Notes: generated by a model not told the origin, from the sequence alone. A stretch of DNA of 64,000 bases from Styela clava (GCF_964204865.1 NC_135257.1:10004151-10068150); one strand, 5' to 3'; shown: positions 36,613 through 48,387, counted from the first letter of the stretch. Made by a program: numbers and translations.

Positions 36613-36618
36613 AATAAA
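36613..36618 (+). promoter_or_regulatory. Likely RCHY1 poly(A) signal AATAAA
   Basis: AATAAA about 185 bases after the RCHY1 stop. A hAT MITE starts only 9 bases later, so cleavage would fall inside the MITE or at its edge. Confidence 0.55.
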
Positions 36619-36627
36619 CCTCCAAAC

Positions 36628-36965
36628 CAGTGGTTCTCAACCTTTTTTCTGTCGTAGCCCATTTTTGTTGAACAAAGATTTCATGGCCCATTAACTTTTC
36701 AATGCCAGGATAAAACTACAAAAAAAAAAAATCTTCCCACAATAAAGACACTTTCACTTTATTGATGATTAGAATGAAAATTACCACTCCACAGCAAACA
36801 ACAGAAGCATCTTTTATTGCTACTGCAATCAAAATTTATTTATAGTGACACAAATGTAAATAAATTTATCAATAACTCTTGTGCAATTTACAGTAGGTTT
36901 TGGCCCACCTGGAAATGTTTCTGTGGCCTAGTAGTGTGCCATGACCCACTCGTTGAGAACCGGTG
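36628..36965. mobile_element. hAT MITE 1 (CAGTGGTTCTCAAC ends)
   Basis: Left end CAGTGGTTCTCAACC, right end GTTGAGAACCGGTG, an inverted pair typical of a hAT family widespread in animals. Flanking 8-mers CTCCAAAC and CTCTAGAC agree at six of eight positions, so the insertion is old. No coding capacity. Confidence 0.78.
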
Positions 36966-36973
36966 CTCTAGAC

Positions 36974-37278
36974 CAGGGGTGCACAACACGCGGTACGCGT
37001 GCCAAATTTGGCACGCCATACGCTCAAACGTGGCACGCGAACAGTTTTGTGAAAAAAAAATATTTATGATACACATTAAAATATCACGTTTATATCAAAA
37101 TCAGCAGTTTTTCAGGACATTAAATTGTTTCAATAAATAGATATCCGTTATTATGTATTATTATTGAAATTTGTTTGTTTTGCAGGAGTTAATTTACAAT
37201 ACCACAATTGTGCGTGGTACGCGACAAGATTATTTTGAAAAATTTGGCACGTATCCTCATTTGAGTTGTGCAGCCCTG
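36974..37278. mobile_element. hAT MITE 2, perfect target duplication CTCTAGAC
   Basis: Left end CAGGGGTGCACAAC, right end GTTGTGCAGCCCTG. The 8-bp CTCTAGAC flanks it perfectly at 36966-36973 and 37279-37286. The left copy is also the right target-site copy of MITE 1, so MITE 2 inserted directly against it, later. Subterminal palindrome CCAAATTTGG at 37002-37011. Confidence 0.88.
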
Positions 37279-37286
37279 CTCTAGAC

Positions 37287-38738
37287 AAACCGCCACTGAT
37301 GTGTATGGAGCTACTATTCATGGAAAGAATTGTTCACCTAATTCATTCAACCTGGGTAAGGTGGTAGGAAAGGGGGTTGAACCTTTAACTATATAAATTA
37401 TTCAATGGTTAATTTATAAACTTTGCTTGATGGTATAGTATGAAATTAGTTTTATTCTTCACTTTTTATAATGAAGAACAATGAATATATCTATGTAAAG
37501 TATGTATTCATGGTCACCCATTATATTTTTGAACAGCATTATAGCCATTACCATTAATATACTTTTTATTAAAGTATACTCTGCGTTTTCATATTGAACA
37601 GTCATCTGACCATTCTGTTTTAGATATGTTATTTTGAGAAGTCATGTATCAATTATAAATAAAATGTTGCGTAATATCTATTTGTAATATCTATCTACCT
37701 ATTGAAAAGTAAAATTTCCATATTTATACCAGGCGAGATAAATATGATGAGATGGCTCAATACTATCATGGCCCTGTCACCAGATCACTAGTCTGTGATG
37801 GGTATAGATATATACAATTAGTTGGTTGCTTCTGATACAATATACTGCTCTTGCTCATATTGCAAAACGAACTTGTTGGGCATAACTGTACAAAAATACT
37901 TACATTTGTTTAAACACAAATTTGCTTTATGCTGGTGTATATAGGTTCTGCATAAGAACTGTCAGAGTTATCCGACAATAATTAATTAACAACATTTCAA
38001 GTGGGATTGAAATTTTCATACATATTTTAATCTTATATGATTATTTACAGTGTTGGGATCAATATTGACGTGAATTAACATTATCAATATTTGTCAACTT
38101 TCTTGTACCATCCCAGTGGCTACAAAAAAAAAACCACTCTAACATAAAAATGCTGGTGCTGTTATGTTATTTTAAGGTTTCGTTTGAACTTGATTTGTAA
38201 TTGTGGTTTGAAATACTTGAAACATTTTCGACTTATGTCAAATGCATAGCTGCAAGTTGCATGTGTTGATTTTTCTAGGGAAAAATACTAAACTGACTAT
38301 TCTTTTATGACATGAAACACGATCATCCGAGATATGAAAGCTGACATTAATTAAATTGTACTTCTCACAATAATGATAGAAAGACCCTCTTCAGTAGTGA
38401 TTGATGGGAAAAAAAATCAAGATCCACATCATTTAATTTACAATATTTGAGCCTTCGACTCTCTCAGGTTATGCCATGCGCCCCCTCAAACTTAAGTTTG
38501 AGGTTGCTTTTATTTGCCCTTTATAGTGTTCTTATGCTGTTTCTTGATCAAAACATGTAGCCTACTGCTGAATAGATTTTAAATGCTCAATTTGTTTTAT
38601 TCTGTTTTAACAGTGTTTTTATAGCTCGTAGGATTACAATAATATAATTAGGTATGTTAATAGTCTCATTGAATCCAAAACTTCATCAAGAAATGAAAAT
38701 TGACCACATCGGTTAGCTCAATTCTGGCAGAAATTAAA
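37287..38738. other. Intergenic, upstream of the first MFS gene
   Basis: No exon, RNA gene or element recognised. The end, CTGGCAG at 38724-38730 just before the ATG, may be a cis or trans splice acceptor for the MFS gene. Confidence 0.45.
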
Positions 38739-40139
38739 ATGGCAAATTGTGGAAAACCTCTTGCTCGAAATATTTGCATGGGACTGTATTTTTTCTTTTG
38801 TGGTGTGGAATATGCTGTCATCCTACCAACGATAAATGGATATTTGATAAGCCTTGGCGCAGAGCAAACATTTCTCGGCATTGTTCTGGCCTCTTTCAGT
38901 TTTGGAGGGTTGGTGAGTGCACCATTATATGGATGGGTTGCAGACAAAACCGGGTCCACTAAAGCTTGTGTTATAGTGGGAAACATCGGTGAAATTATCG
39001 GAAACCTAATGTATTTCATAGGGAAGAATCAGTATTTGGTTTGGTCTGGACGACTCATTGCTGGATTAGGATCTGGAGCGGCATCTACTCTGTTTGGACT
39101 AATTTCCCACACAACTACGGCAAAAGAGAGAACATCTATGTTTGCCATCTTGATGGGTCTACGCCAAATTGGACTTTTAGTTGGTCCAGGTTTTAACTTA
39201 TTTCTATATAAGCTGAATTTCAAGTTAGGACCTTTTGTTGTAGATGAAAATACATCACCTGGACTATTCATGGCGATTTTATGGGCTCTACACACCATTT
39301 TATTTGCTATTTTGTTTAAAAATATTGATCAAAATAAGACTTCAATTGTAAATAATCATTCTGTAACTGTCAACGAAAATCGTAATTACGGCTCTTTCCA
39401 AGATGCAGAAACTACTGAAAATATTGAAGGGAGAGTTTCAATTATTGAAAGTGGATGGAAGGTGTTTATCAGAGAATTTCTCAGAGAAGAAGTTATAGTT
39501 TGTTTAACCACTGCTTTTCTAGCAATGTATGTCCAGACTGGTTTGGAAACGGCTATAACACCCATGACTAGAATATACTTCAATTGGAATGGAGTAGCAA
39601 ACAGTTTAGCTTTGTGTTTGGCCGGGGCTGTTGTTATTGTTAGTTTTGCATGTGTTCATTTCTTAAGCAAGTGTTTCATGGACCGTGCATTGCTACTTTC
39701 AGGTTGTTTTGGTCTAGTTGTCACTTATGCTATCTTTTTTGCTTATGTCTTCATCATGTATGAATTGGATGAGATAGAAACACCAACTTGGCTGTTTCCG
39801 GTGTTTTTATTTGATTGTGCACTTCTGATTGTAAGCATTTCATTCTTATTTGTTTCACAAGTATCCCTTTTTTCTAAGATTACCAACCCAGATATGCAAT
39901 CCTTTAATCAGGGAGTGAGAATTGTATCTGTACGTTTTGGTCAGATCATAGGTCCTTTGTGGGCATCATCACTCGTTACCACAAGTAGATTGCCAATCAT
40001 GGCTGCAGTAGATCTTGGAATACTGTGTATTCTTACTGCCATGGTGTTGCTATCATATAAACGTCTTATATCTCCTCCTCTGATCACTGGCTCAGATTCG
40101 GAATCAGTTTCGTTGGTGCGTGAAACTGATTCTGATTGA
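38739..40139 (+). CDS. MFSD8/CLN7-like major facilitator transporter, paralogue 1
   Basis: A single-exon frame of 466 residues with about 12 hydrophobic segments, starting MANCGKPLARN in AAAATGG context. A longer frame exists upstream only with a TTG, which I reject. Family: MFSD8-type transporters are lysosomal/endosomal membrane proteins. Visible signs are MFS motif A between TM2 and TM3 (GWVADKTGSTK), SGRLIAGLGSGAAS in TM4, RQIGLLVGPGFNLFLY in TM5, a TSPGLF block before TM6, a polar central loop (about residues 200-245), and QTGLETAITPMTRIYFNW in the second half. The C-tail is acidic and serine-rich. It is closely related to the gene at 43596-45023 and, unlike other genes in the window, has no coding intron. 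A possible poly(A) signal AATAAA is at 40348-40353. Substrate unknown. Confidence 0.9.
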   Translation: MANCGKPLARNICMGLYFFFCGVEYAVILPTINGYLISLGAEQTFLGIVLASFSFGGLVSAPLYGWVADKTGSTKACVIVGNIGEIIGNLMYFIGKNQYLVWSGRLIAGLGSGAASTLFGLISHTTTAKERTSMFAILMGLRQIGLLVGPGFNLFLYKLNFKLGPFVVDENTSPGLFMAILWALHTILFAILFKNIDQNKTSIVNNHSVTVNENRNYGSFQDAETTENIEGRVSIIESGWKVFIREFLREEVIVCLTTAFLAMYVQTGLETAITPMTRIYFNWNGVANSLALCLAGAVVIVSFACVHFLSKCFMDRALLLSGCFGLVVTYAIFFAYVFIMYELDEIETPTWLFPVFLFDCALLIVSISFLFVSQVSLFSKITNPDMQSFNQGVRIVSVRFGQIIGPLWASSLVTTSRLPIMAAVDLGILCILTAMVLLSYKRLISPPLITGSDSESVSLVRETDSD

Positions 40140-42339
40140 TTGATTTTTCAGTTGATTTACTGTTGACCTCGTTGTAACGGAATAATACTTTTATTTTATT
40201 TTGTTATTAACATTTATTTGATAGCAGTCCATCAATTACATGAAATTTGAGTCTGAAATATCTGTTAAAAAGCATTGATAAATTCCACTGTTTGTTTTTT
40301 GTTTGCTAGGAACACTCTTTCTTCAATCGCATTAAACTTCCACTGGTAATAAATTTGTTTTTGGTCCTTTAATAAGTTCTAGTTTTCACTTAATTTTTAT
40401 ATAGCTTCAAGTTTCTTAACTGTTTCAGTATTTTTATCCTGCAGTTCATACCGCAACTTCTATTAGTTTGTTTTTCTTTGATATTGTGGGTTATATTTTA
40501 ATTTTTGTAATATCATTCGTAGATTGTTAAAGGAAGTATTCTAATTAGTTAGTTCTGTTTAGTGTTTCAGGATCTGATTCCAACGAAACCCTATGGATTA
40601 GTAAATCATTTTGTTTGTTTGTCCTGTTAAGGTACACAGAAATTTGCTCTTATTCAGTCATTTCTATCTATATCATGACAGTCTTCATTTGGGATGTTTA
40701 GTTCTAATCCCAACCAGGAGGGAGTGCTAATATAACCTTGGTACTGTTATTTATATGCTAATTATAAAAATTTCATATATTTTCTAAATTTTGAAAATTA
40801 GGGCAATCAGTGGTTAGGAATATGAGCAATAAGTCGAGTACCGGTATGTCTTTGTTGTTTATAAATCTCCAAATTTAATAAATACTATTCGAAATAATAA
40901 CAGTTAAAAATTTTATTTTATGTAACCACCGGTACCTATTATTAAAAATTTTTTGTGAAGCAATTTATGTATTTGTTACAAGTCTAATAAATCTGAAATT
41001 GCTTTTTGTTGAGTTGAAAAAATGATGAGGAGTATATACAGTGCATTACTTAATAGCCTCAACTTCTTTATTTTTACCAACAAGCATTTAATAACTGCAC
41101 TTCTCTTACCTATAATTATCACATGCGCTTAGTAGTCATGAAAGGTTTGGAACCACTAGTCACACTTGCACATACTATGTTGCATTATATTATTGTATTA
41201 TTGATATAATTTTGTAATATTTGGGCCAACAAGATTTTGATCAAAGTCCTACCACTGCATTCATATTAATTTTAACAAAATGATATTTTCAGCTTGTAAA
41301 TGCAAATTTGTAATGAACTATTTCTACTACTATTAATAGATACACAACTACTTTACATCTTTATAATTTTAATCGCACATTGCTTATTAAAACAAGATGC
41401 CTATTTTGTTTCCCAAGTATGTTTATCATTTATGAAATAGCTGTTATTGCATGTGTCTGATATTAGTTCAATAAATCCCATTTGGTTGATGAATGACAAC
41501 TAATCTCTTTACCAAAGTTCACACATTTCTTTAATAATTTTGTTCAATATCATTTTAACTATTCATTTTATTCTATTTAAGCACCATAAATTTGTGGACA
41601 TATTGCACTGGTCACTATATGAACATTGCATAAAATAATGACAAGTTGAACATTTATTAGACTGATATTTCACTGGTTGGAATTTTAGTTTAAAGGCTAC
41701 TATAGAACTAATCTTTATTTCCCATTGATTGACCTTTTATGTAGAATTTCAGAAATTTTTAGCTTGTTTTGATCATCATATTAGGTTATTATTTATAAGC
41801 ATCTTAGGAATTTATTTGAAACTTATTTAATTCTCTAATATTCGTGAAAAATGAATGGTTGCATTTCTATGATTGTGTGACGTTCGTTCATATTTACAAT
41901 TACCTTAGAAATTCAAATGATTTATGCCTCAAACGACGTGTTGCCAAATTACACATTTTTGTAGTTGTTTGTATTCCACATTCATCATTATTATGCAATC
42001 ATGTGAATTTCAATTTTCATCAAATTCTCAAATCATTGAGCACCATGAAACTCTCTTTCATTTCAATTCCTTCCCTACATTCCTTTTGTCACAGAAATTT
42101 TCCATGATATGCTTGTTTAGATCAATTGCCTACTTTGCTGTATGCAGAGCATGGGATGGGACTTCCTGATGCAGCAAGTAAAATATGCTGAGATATGCAT
42201 TTATACTTATTTGGTATAGTTCAAAATATTGTAATTTATCTGGGTTAAATAAATGCTGGCAATGTTAGCTGATAAACTAATATATTGCACACTTTTTTCC
42301 AATACTAGTAATATAACAAATGTTTTAAATCTTTCAGTA
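40140..42339. other. Intergenic between MFS paralogues
   Basis: AT-rich, with two GTACCGGTA-type palindromes (about 40840 and 40928) and no recognised exon. Short open frames at 41844-42169 are unconvincing. It should hold the 3' UTR of paralogue 1. Confidence 0.45.
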
Positions 42340-42915
42340 ATAAATAGTCTCGGTGGAAAACTATTTCACCTCATGATATTGGTGTATGCACTGGGTTATT
42401 TCTGCATGGTGGAATCTACAGTTATCATTCCAACTCTCAATGGATATCCTATATCAATTAATTCTTCACCTGGATTTATTGGTGTTGTAATGGCTTCATT
42501 CAGTTCTACTGGCATTATCGCTTTCTCGATATTTAGCTATATCACTGATAAAACTTGCTCAGCAATATGGTATCCTTTAGATTGCAATATCTCCGATATG
42601 ATTGGTATTTACCTGTATTTTGTTGGAGACTATACAGTTTATATGTGGCTGGTATAGGATCAGACACAATTCTATTCTAGAGATTTTGTCAAGACCAACG
42701 TAAAAAAAAATTACCCAAGCTTTATGGCGCTACCTCAAGTTGGATTGTTATCTGGGCCAGTTTTCAGCCTATTTCTGTATACTTTACATTTAAGTTTGGA
42801 ATTTATCAGAGTGATTCGATTTACTTCAACAGGCAAAGTGATTTTAGGAATTTATTATAAAATATTCTGCTTGTCCCTAAAATATTTTAAGTGCACATGG
42901 TGTAGCAAAGTATAA
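42340..42915 (+). pseudogene. Broken third MFSD8-like copy (TM1-TM6 region)
   Basis: The frame from about 42340 reads like the N-half of its neighbours: STVIIPTLNGYPISINSSPG, GFIGVVMASFSSTGII, YITDKTCSAIW. Motif A is spoiled (the Gly of DKTG is Cys). After a frameshift the TM4 piece VAGIGSD appears near 42645, followed by a stop. Another frame at 42724-42915 resumes with MALPQVGLLSGPVFSLFLY (TM5) and degrades beyond it. The C-half is absent. It lies between two intact paralogues in the same orientation. Confidence 0.85.
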
Positions 42916-43595
42916 TTGCAATGCAAAAATAAGGATTTTATACATTTGTTGCAATATTCCTGCTCCCTTGGAAAAAGTCCTATTTGGTATTACCATAGAA
43001 TGAATCATTAATAAGACAAGGTGGTGTCATGACCATGACCCATCACACTTTTCATTATTTGATAAAAAAAGGGAAATTGTCAGCTTCATACTCATATCCA
43101 TCATACATTAACAATAAATGCGGTACAGTAGCAACCTTTGTTGCATTGAAAATATCAGTTGAGGTTTTAGATGGTTAAACATTGTTCAATATTTTTTGTC
43201 TGCCTTGTAAATTTAAACGCTGAATAGCCGATTTAAAAGTTTTTTTTTCAGTATACTGGAACTATTTTTCGATAAGACTGTATTGAGCATTGAAAAACAA
43301 AGACTGGTGGTTTAGTTGAATATTTTTGATGATATATAGCAGAGAATCTCATTGGTAATAACAGGGAAAGTATATTTTCTATCATGGCAGCATATGGTTG
43401 TACGCGCTACTGCTGACATTATAACCTCGTCTGAGGCAGTGTGCATATCTATTTTTCACATTATTGGCCAAGTAAATGAGTTTTAAGCATGCCCACCACT
43501 CACCTGTTATATCGCTATTCTTTATCTATTTTATTTTCATGTTCAATATTGTGTTTGTTTTTACAGATGAGAATCTAAATATAAAGGTTATAAGA
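42916..43595. other. Upstream of MFS paralogue 2
   Basis: No exon recognised. A strong acceptor, TGTTTTTACAG, ends at 43566, 29 bases before the proposed ATG. It may close a 5'-UTR intron or accept a spliced leader. Confidence 0.5.
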
Positions 43596-45023
43596 ATGAT
43601 TTGTACAAAACAAAACTTTGGTAGAAATTTGTGTACTGCTCTGTACTTTTTCTTCAGTGGAGTGGAATATGCCGTTATATTGCCCACTTTAAATGGCTAT
43701 CTCATATCCTTGCATGCACCTGATGGATTTATTGGAATCATAATGGCTTCTTTCAGCTTCACTGGTATTATTGCCGCTCCCATATTCGGTCGCATCACAG
43801 ACAAAACCGGATCAACAAAATGGTGTGTTATCATAAGTAACTTTTTTGAAATTGGTGGGAATTTTTTATATTTTGTTGGAGGAAGTTATCATTTACTATG
43901 GATATCAAGACTTGTAGCCGGCATTGGATCTGGGGCATCATCATCAATCTTAGGTATGCTGTCCAGGGCGACAACACCAGAAGAGAGAACTGGAGCGTTT
44001 TCTTTGCTAATGGCAATGCGTCAAATTGGTTTGTTGATTGGACCTGGATTTAATGTGTTTTTGAATAGTTTGAACTTTACACTTGGTCCGTTTATGCTCA
44101 ACCAATTCACTTCGCCTGGACTTTTCATGGTTGGAATTTGGTTTATACATACAGTTCTGATGTTTATTCTCTTCAAGGATATTGAAGCAAATCCTGATGC
44201 ATTGGTTCAAACAAATGCAGCACCTAAAGATCAGGTTACTGATCATAGTGTTCAAGGTGAAAATGGACTCAGACATAGGTTGAGATCCATTTCAATTTCA
44301 ACTGCACAAGCTAAGACATTTTTCAATGAGTTTATTCGCGAAGAAGTTATTGTTTGTCTTTCTGCTACGTTTATGATCATGTTTTCACAGACTGGTATAG
44401 AAGCTGCTGTAACTCCTATGACTTTATTACTTTTTGATTGGGGTGGCTTATTCAACAGCTATATGTTCTGTGGCGCTGGATTTGTTGTGATTGTTAGTTA
44501 TGTGTCTTTAAGCTTCTTGAGTAAACGATTCTCGGATCGCTCACTTTTAATCGCTGGTTGTTTCGGTACTATCATTACATACTCTGTTCTTCTAGGTTAC
44601 ATACTTTCTTTATTTTTACAAAACAATGTTGAAAATCCTGCTTGGCTACTACCAATGTTTATAATTGATACCATACTTTTAACTATCAGCCTTCCTTTCT
44701 TATGGGTGCCCCAAGCGTCTTTATTTTCTAAAGTCACAAGCATTGAAACTCAGGCTTTTAACCAAGGAATAAGACTAGCTGCAATGGGTTGTGGTCAAAT
44801 TCTTGGTCCAATATGGGCATCAGTAATGGCAACTGAAAGTCGTTTGCCAATTATGGCCGGTGTTGATCTTTTAATGGTATTACTGGTTACAGGCATGGTT
44901 ATTATGTCTTATAAAAAACTTGTTGTACCAATTGAACCATCTCATTCTCAACCCAAACCAAGTTTGTTATCACAACCAGATAGTGAAAGTTCTCCACTAC
45001 TCAGTGCCAGCATAAACGTTTGA
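43596..45023 (+). CDS. MFSD8/CLN7-like major facilitator transporter, paralogue 2
   Basis: A single-exon frame, 475 residues from MICTKQNFGRN. The upstream in-frame ATG at 43476 would add 40 hydrophobic residues, but an acceptor (TTTTTACAG, 43558-43566) lies between and the paralogue aligns from MANCGKP, so the internal start is preferred. Twelve membrane segments are predicted by eye. Motif A is GRITDKTGSTK. TM4 is SRLVAGIGSGASSS and TM5 RQIGLLIGPGFNVFL. The C-half has QTGIEAAVTPMTLLLFDW and FSKVTSIETQAFNQGIR, nearly the same as in paralogue 1. The C-tail ends with two SPLL/SLL-type leucine pairs beside acidic residues (SESSPLLS), consistent with lysosomal sorting though not proof of it. Substrate unknown. 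Confidence 0.9.
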   Translation: MICTKQNFGRNLCTALYFFFSGVEYAVILPTLNGYLISLHAPDGFIGIIMASFSFTGIIAAPIFGRITDKTGSTKWCVIISNFFEIGGNFLYFVGGSYHLLWISRLVAGIGSGASSSILGMLSRATTPEERTGAFSLLMAMRQIGLLIGPGFNVFLNSLNFTLGPFMLNQFTSPGLFMVGIWFIHTVLMFILFKDIEANPDALVQTNAAPKDQVTDHSVQGENGLRHRLRSISISTAQAKTFFNEFIREEVIVCLSATFMIMFSQTGIEAAVTPMTLLLFDWGGLFNSYMFCGAGFVVIVSYVSLSFLSKRFSDRSLLIAGCFGTIITYSVLLGYILSLFLQNNVENPAWLLPMFIIDTILLTISLPFLWVPQASLFSKVTSIETQAFNQGIRLAAMGCGQILGPIWASVMATESRLPIMAGVDLLMVLLVTGMVIMSYKKLVVPIEPSHSQPKPSLLSQPDSESSPLLSASINV

Positions 45024-45689
45024 ATCTACCATTACCAAGTATATTGAAGTTCCGAATTATAGTTCTAATGTTTTTCAGTATTGCGTGTTTAAGTACAACA
45101 CTTTTGGTTTAATGCTTCGAATTTTGATATACTACAATTATAGTTTTATATATTCTGTACCAAATTACAGTCTCAATATATATTGGCTCAAAAAATTATG
45201 TCCCGCCTTTACTTCGTTACATTGCCAATTCATTTCATGAAATTATTTTTTTTCCTTCTATTTTTTACTGCAGTAACTTATGGACATTTCGTATATGCGA
45301 TCATGCCTACTACACACTATTATCTACATCATAGAATTCATAGTTACTTTTCAAAATCTATGCATCGTCGAATTCTAGTAAATATTTATTTGTTCAATGA
45401 TCCAAAACTCATCATGCACTCGATTGTATACGCATCACATACACACGTTTTTCTAATATTGAAAATTTTTTATTGCTTTTAATTTCATTTGCATTGCTGA
45501 CATTGAACTCGAATATGAAAAATGTTGAAGATGAAGATTTATCGATCATTTCCGAGGTAGTTTACGAGAATATTGTCTGCTTAGAGATCAATAATACATA
45601 CCGGTAATAGCTCCCATTCACAAAGTTTTCTGTTCGTTATTTACATGTCATGTATTTCGGAAGCAGCTAGGATCCCACATGAACCTGGG
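45024..45689. other. No gene recognised
   Basis: 3' flank of MFS paralogue 2. A long frame at 45183-45482 lacks an ATG at its start and is Phe/His/Tyr-rich with no family resemblance, so I treat it as non-coding. Confidence 0.5.
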
Positions 45690-46299
45690 TGGTTACACTT
45701 TCCGCGAGTGACTTAGAAGGGTGGAGGTAGGTGTTGGTCTATACATCAAAAATAACATCACTTTCAAGGCTAGACCTGACATTTCAGTTATGGATGAGCG
45801 AATTTTTGTAGACATTTATTTGAAAGATAGAATTGTGACCGGTGGAACAATGATCCGCTCTATCACATAATTAAAGCAATAATCAAATTATTAATATTCT
45901 GGAATCGACACTCCAATCCTTTTCGAAAAATAGTATTTTCATGGGAGACCTCAACTATAATTTTCTTGAATCAAATAACAAGCCTGTAAATGAATTCGGC
46001 TTCATTTCATCCGGTGGTATCAAAGCCAACTCGAATCACTCAAAGCAGCTCTACAATCATTGACCATATTTGGACTAATATATTTGATTGTAAACCGCTC
46101 AGTGCAATAATAGTCGATCCTATTTCAGACCACCTGCCGGTTTGCATTCCACTACGGAAAAAAACTTGCTAGACAAAAAACGAATACTCTGGGCTTTGGC
46201 AATATGATATCTCAAATCTAGTAATTTTAAACCCATGCTAGAACAAAGTGACTTTTCGGTTGTGTTCAGCAAAACAGATCCCGATATAGTCTTCATAAT

Positions 46300-46500
46300 T
46301 GGACACGTAGTGGACATAATGATCGTTTCAATATTATGTTGTTGTTCTTGTTCTTTGACACGTTTTTAAAAAGTTTAAAAAGTTTCTCTTCGAATACTGG
46401 ACCAATTGCTTTGAAATTTTCAGTGGTTAAAGATTAATTTTTTCGCTAGAAGGCTATTACTTTTATTTATTTCAAAATTTTGCGTGAATTCTATGAAATT
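46300..46500 (-). repeat. R1 repeat, reverse copy, nested in the retrotransposon
   Basis: The reverse strand matches 30296-30480, including the CAA-triplet run, ATTGGTCCAGTATTCGAAGA and the ATCGTTATG-type end. Confidence 0.68.
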
Positions 46501-46533
46501 TGATATTTCGTCTAAAATTTTGCTGTATTATTT

Positions 46534-46892
46534 AGAGGTGCGGTGGCGAGCGTATTCCTAACGGGCTAAGCGTTAGGAATACGCTCGCCACCGCACCTCT
46601 AATTACTCTGCGTGGGTTCGCAGGTTCGAATCCCATGCAGGGATGGTTATGTGCGAGAGGATTGCTGGACTCCTCGCCGTCGTTGGGTGGTTCACGTAAC
46701 CGCTGGTCGGTTACGGCTTCCTCCACCACCAAGTCCATGCTTCCGAAAACAAACAATATAACTAATCCCATACCCGACTTGGAATGGTAACCGGACGAGA
46801 GGCCGTGGTTCGCCATATGGATAAGCCGTCTTATCGGCTTTCCTCTCCCCCCGGGATAAATATGCAAATCCTATCCTATCCAAATCCTATCC
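46534..46892 (+). mobile_element. tRNA-derived SINE with a perfect 30-bp palindromic head
   Basis: The B-box GGTTCGAATCC is perfect (46623-46633). A body follows with CGCTGGTCGGTTACGG, ACTTGGAATGGTAACCGG, TCGCCATATGGATAAGCC and CCCGGGATAAATATG, then a 3' tail of repeated ATCCT. The head 46534-46600 is a perfect inverted repeat of 30 bases around the 7-base loop GGCTAAG. A- and B-box spacing is therefore abnormal. Headless relatives lie at 29415-29533 and 33935-34075. Confidence 0.75.
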
Positions 46893-48387
46893 ATGGGAAC
46901 ACGGATTTTAGTCAGTGTCATGACTGGCTGTACGTTTTGATTCTGCAAAATTCTTGCTACTGGAAATTCAGAACTTTTTTGAGGATACCGGTAGCGTCAA
47001 AGGTACCGGTAAGGACTGATTCGCTCTGGTCTAACGTGTCCATATATTTGTGCGTAGCTCTCTTGTTTTCAATAAGTATTTTACTGAACCTTTCAACACT
47101 TGTTTCCCTCTAAAAAAAAGAAATAATAAAAATATCAATTTAAAAATGCGGAAAAAAAGGATTAGCTATACAAAAAATATCTTACTGAAAAAGAGCAGAC
47201 TGAATACAAAAATTTTCAAAATGTAAAAAAAAATACGAGAAATTGATAACTGTGAGAAAATTACTACAAGTCATTACTAGGTAGACATCGTAATGATCTT
47301 AAGAAAACTTGGCGTACTATGAACGATCTGCTTGTGCGTTCTAAACCAAATCTAACAAAAGTATTTTCGATTAATAGACAGAAAACCTCTGATCCTGTCA
47401 AAATAGCAGATCATTTTAACTCACACTTTTCTACAATTGGGAATAAAATGATTGAACGGTTTCCTCATACCACAAGGAATGACTTTAAGCATTATGTGGT
47501 GCAGCCAAGAAAAACTTCCATGTTTCTTGCCCCGACATCAGCTTTCGAAGTCCAAATATTATGAAATATTTTCGGCCTAACACCAGTTGTGGAATAGATA
47601 GAAGTCCCTTTAAAGTAATACGAACGATGCCCTGGAATTGTATGTGTGCTCTTACACATATTTTTAACTGTTCCTTACAATCTGGTAAATACATAAACTA
47701 GTTCAAATTATCTAAAGTTATGCCATTGTTTAAAAAAGAAAATGCAAAAAATGTAGAAAACTACCGACCAATCAGCTTAACTACCGACCAATCAGCTTAC
47801 TTCTTCAAAGTACTAGAAAAAATCATGTACAAAAGACTCAACAATTTCCAAGGTCAAAAAAATTTCTCTTATTCCCAGCAATTTGGTTTTCGCTAAAATC
47901 ACTCTACTTGTCAGTAAAATCCTGGAAGGTTTCGATAAAAATGAGTATACTCTTACTATGTTCTTGGAACTTTCTAAGGCATTTGATAGTATTAACCATG
48001 ACATATTACTAGCCAAATTGCACCATATTGGTGTAAGAGGTCAGAGCTATAATTGGTTCAAAAGCTACTTATCAGGAAGGAAACAAGTAGTAATATATAT
48101 TGATACAGCATCTAGCACATACTGTAATTTGACGGTAGGCACAGTACAGGGTTCTATTTTGCCTCCATTATGTTTTTCAGTCAGTATCAACGACTTTCCA
48201 AATTCTCTTCTTCACTCTGATATCATACTGTTTCCCGATGACTCAACACCATATCTTCAAGGCAAACCCTTGCCTAAACTTTTGACCAAAGCCAATAATG
48301 ACCTGAAAAATATTCAAACTTGGTTGTCTGCGAGCAAACTTTCTATTATTGTAGACAAGACAAAATATATGGTATTTAGCGCGCAAA

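Noticed and set aside
36817-37140. 107-residue frame
   Set aside because: It lies across two hAT MITEs and their target duplication, so it is chance coding.
38700-38738. Upstream extension of MFS paralogue 1
   Set aside because: It starts with TTG, includes an acceptor-like CAG, and the paralogue aligns only from the ATG at 38739.
38666-39298. Minus-strand frames over the MFS genes (also 39386, 43831, 44007, 44252)
   Set aside because: They are shadows of well-supported transporter frames on the plus strand.
45183-45482. 99-residue secreted-looking protein
   Set aside because: The frame begins with a TTG, is rich in Phe/His/Tyr with no family resemblance, and lies in AT-rich 3' flank.
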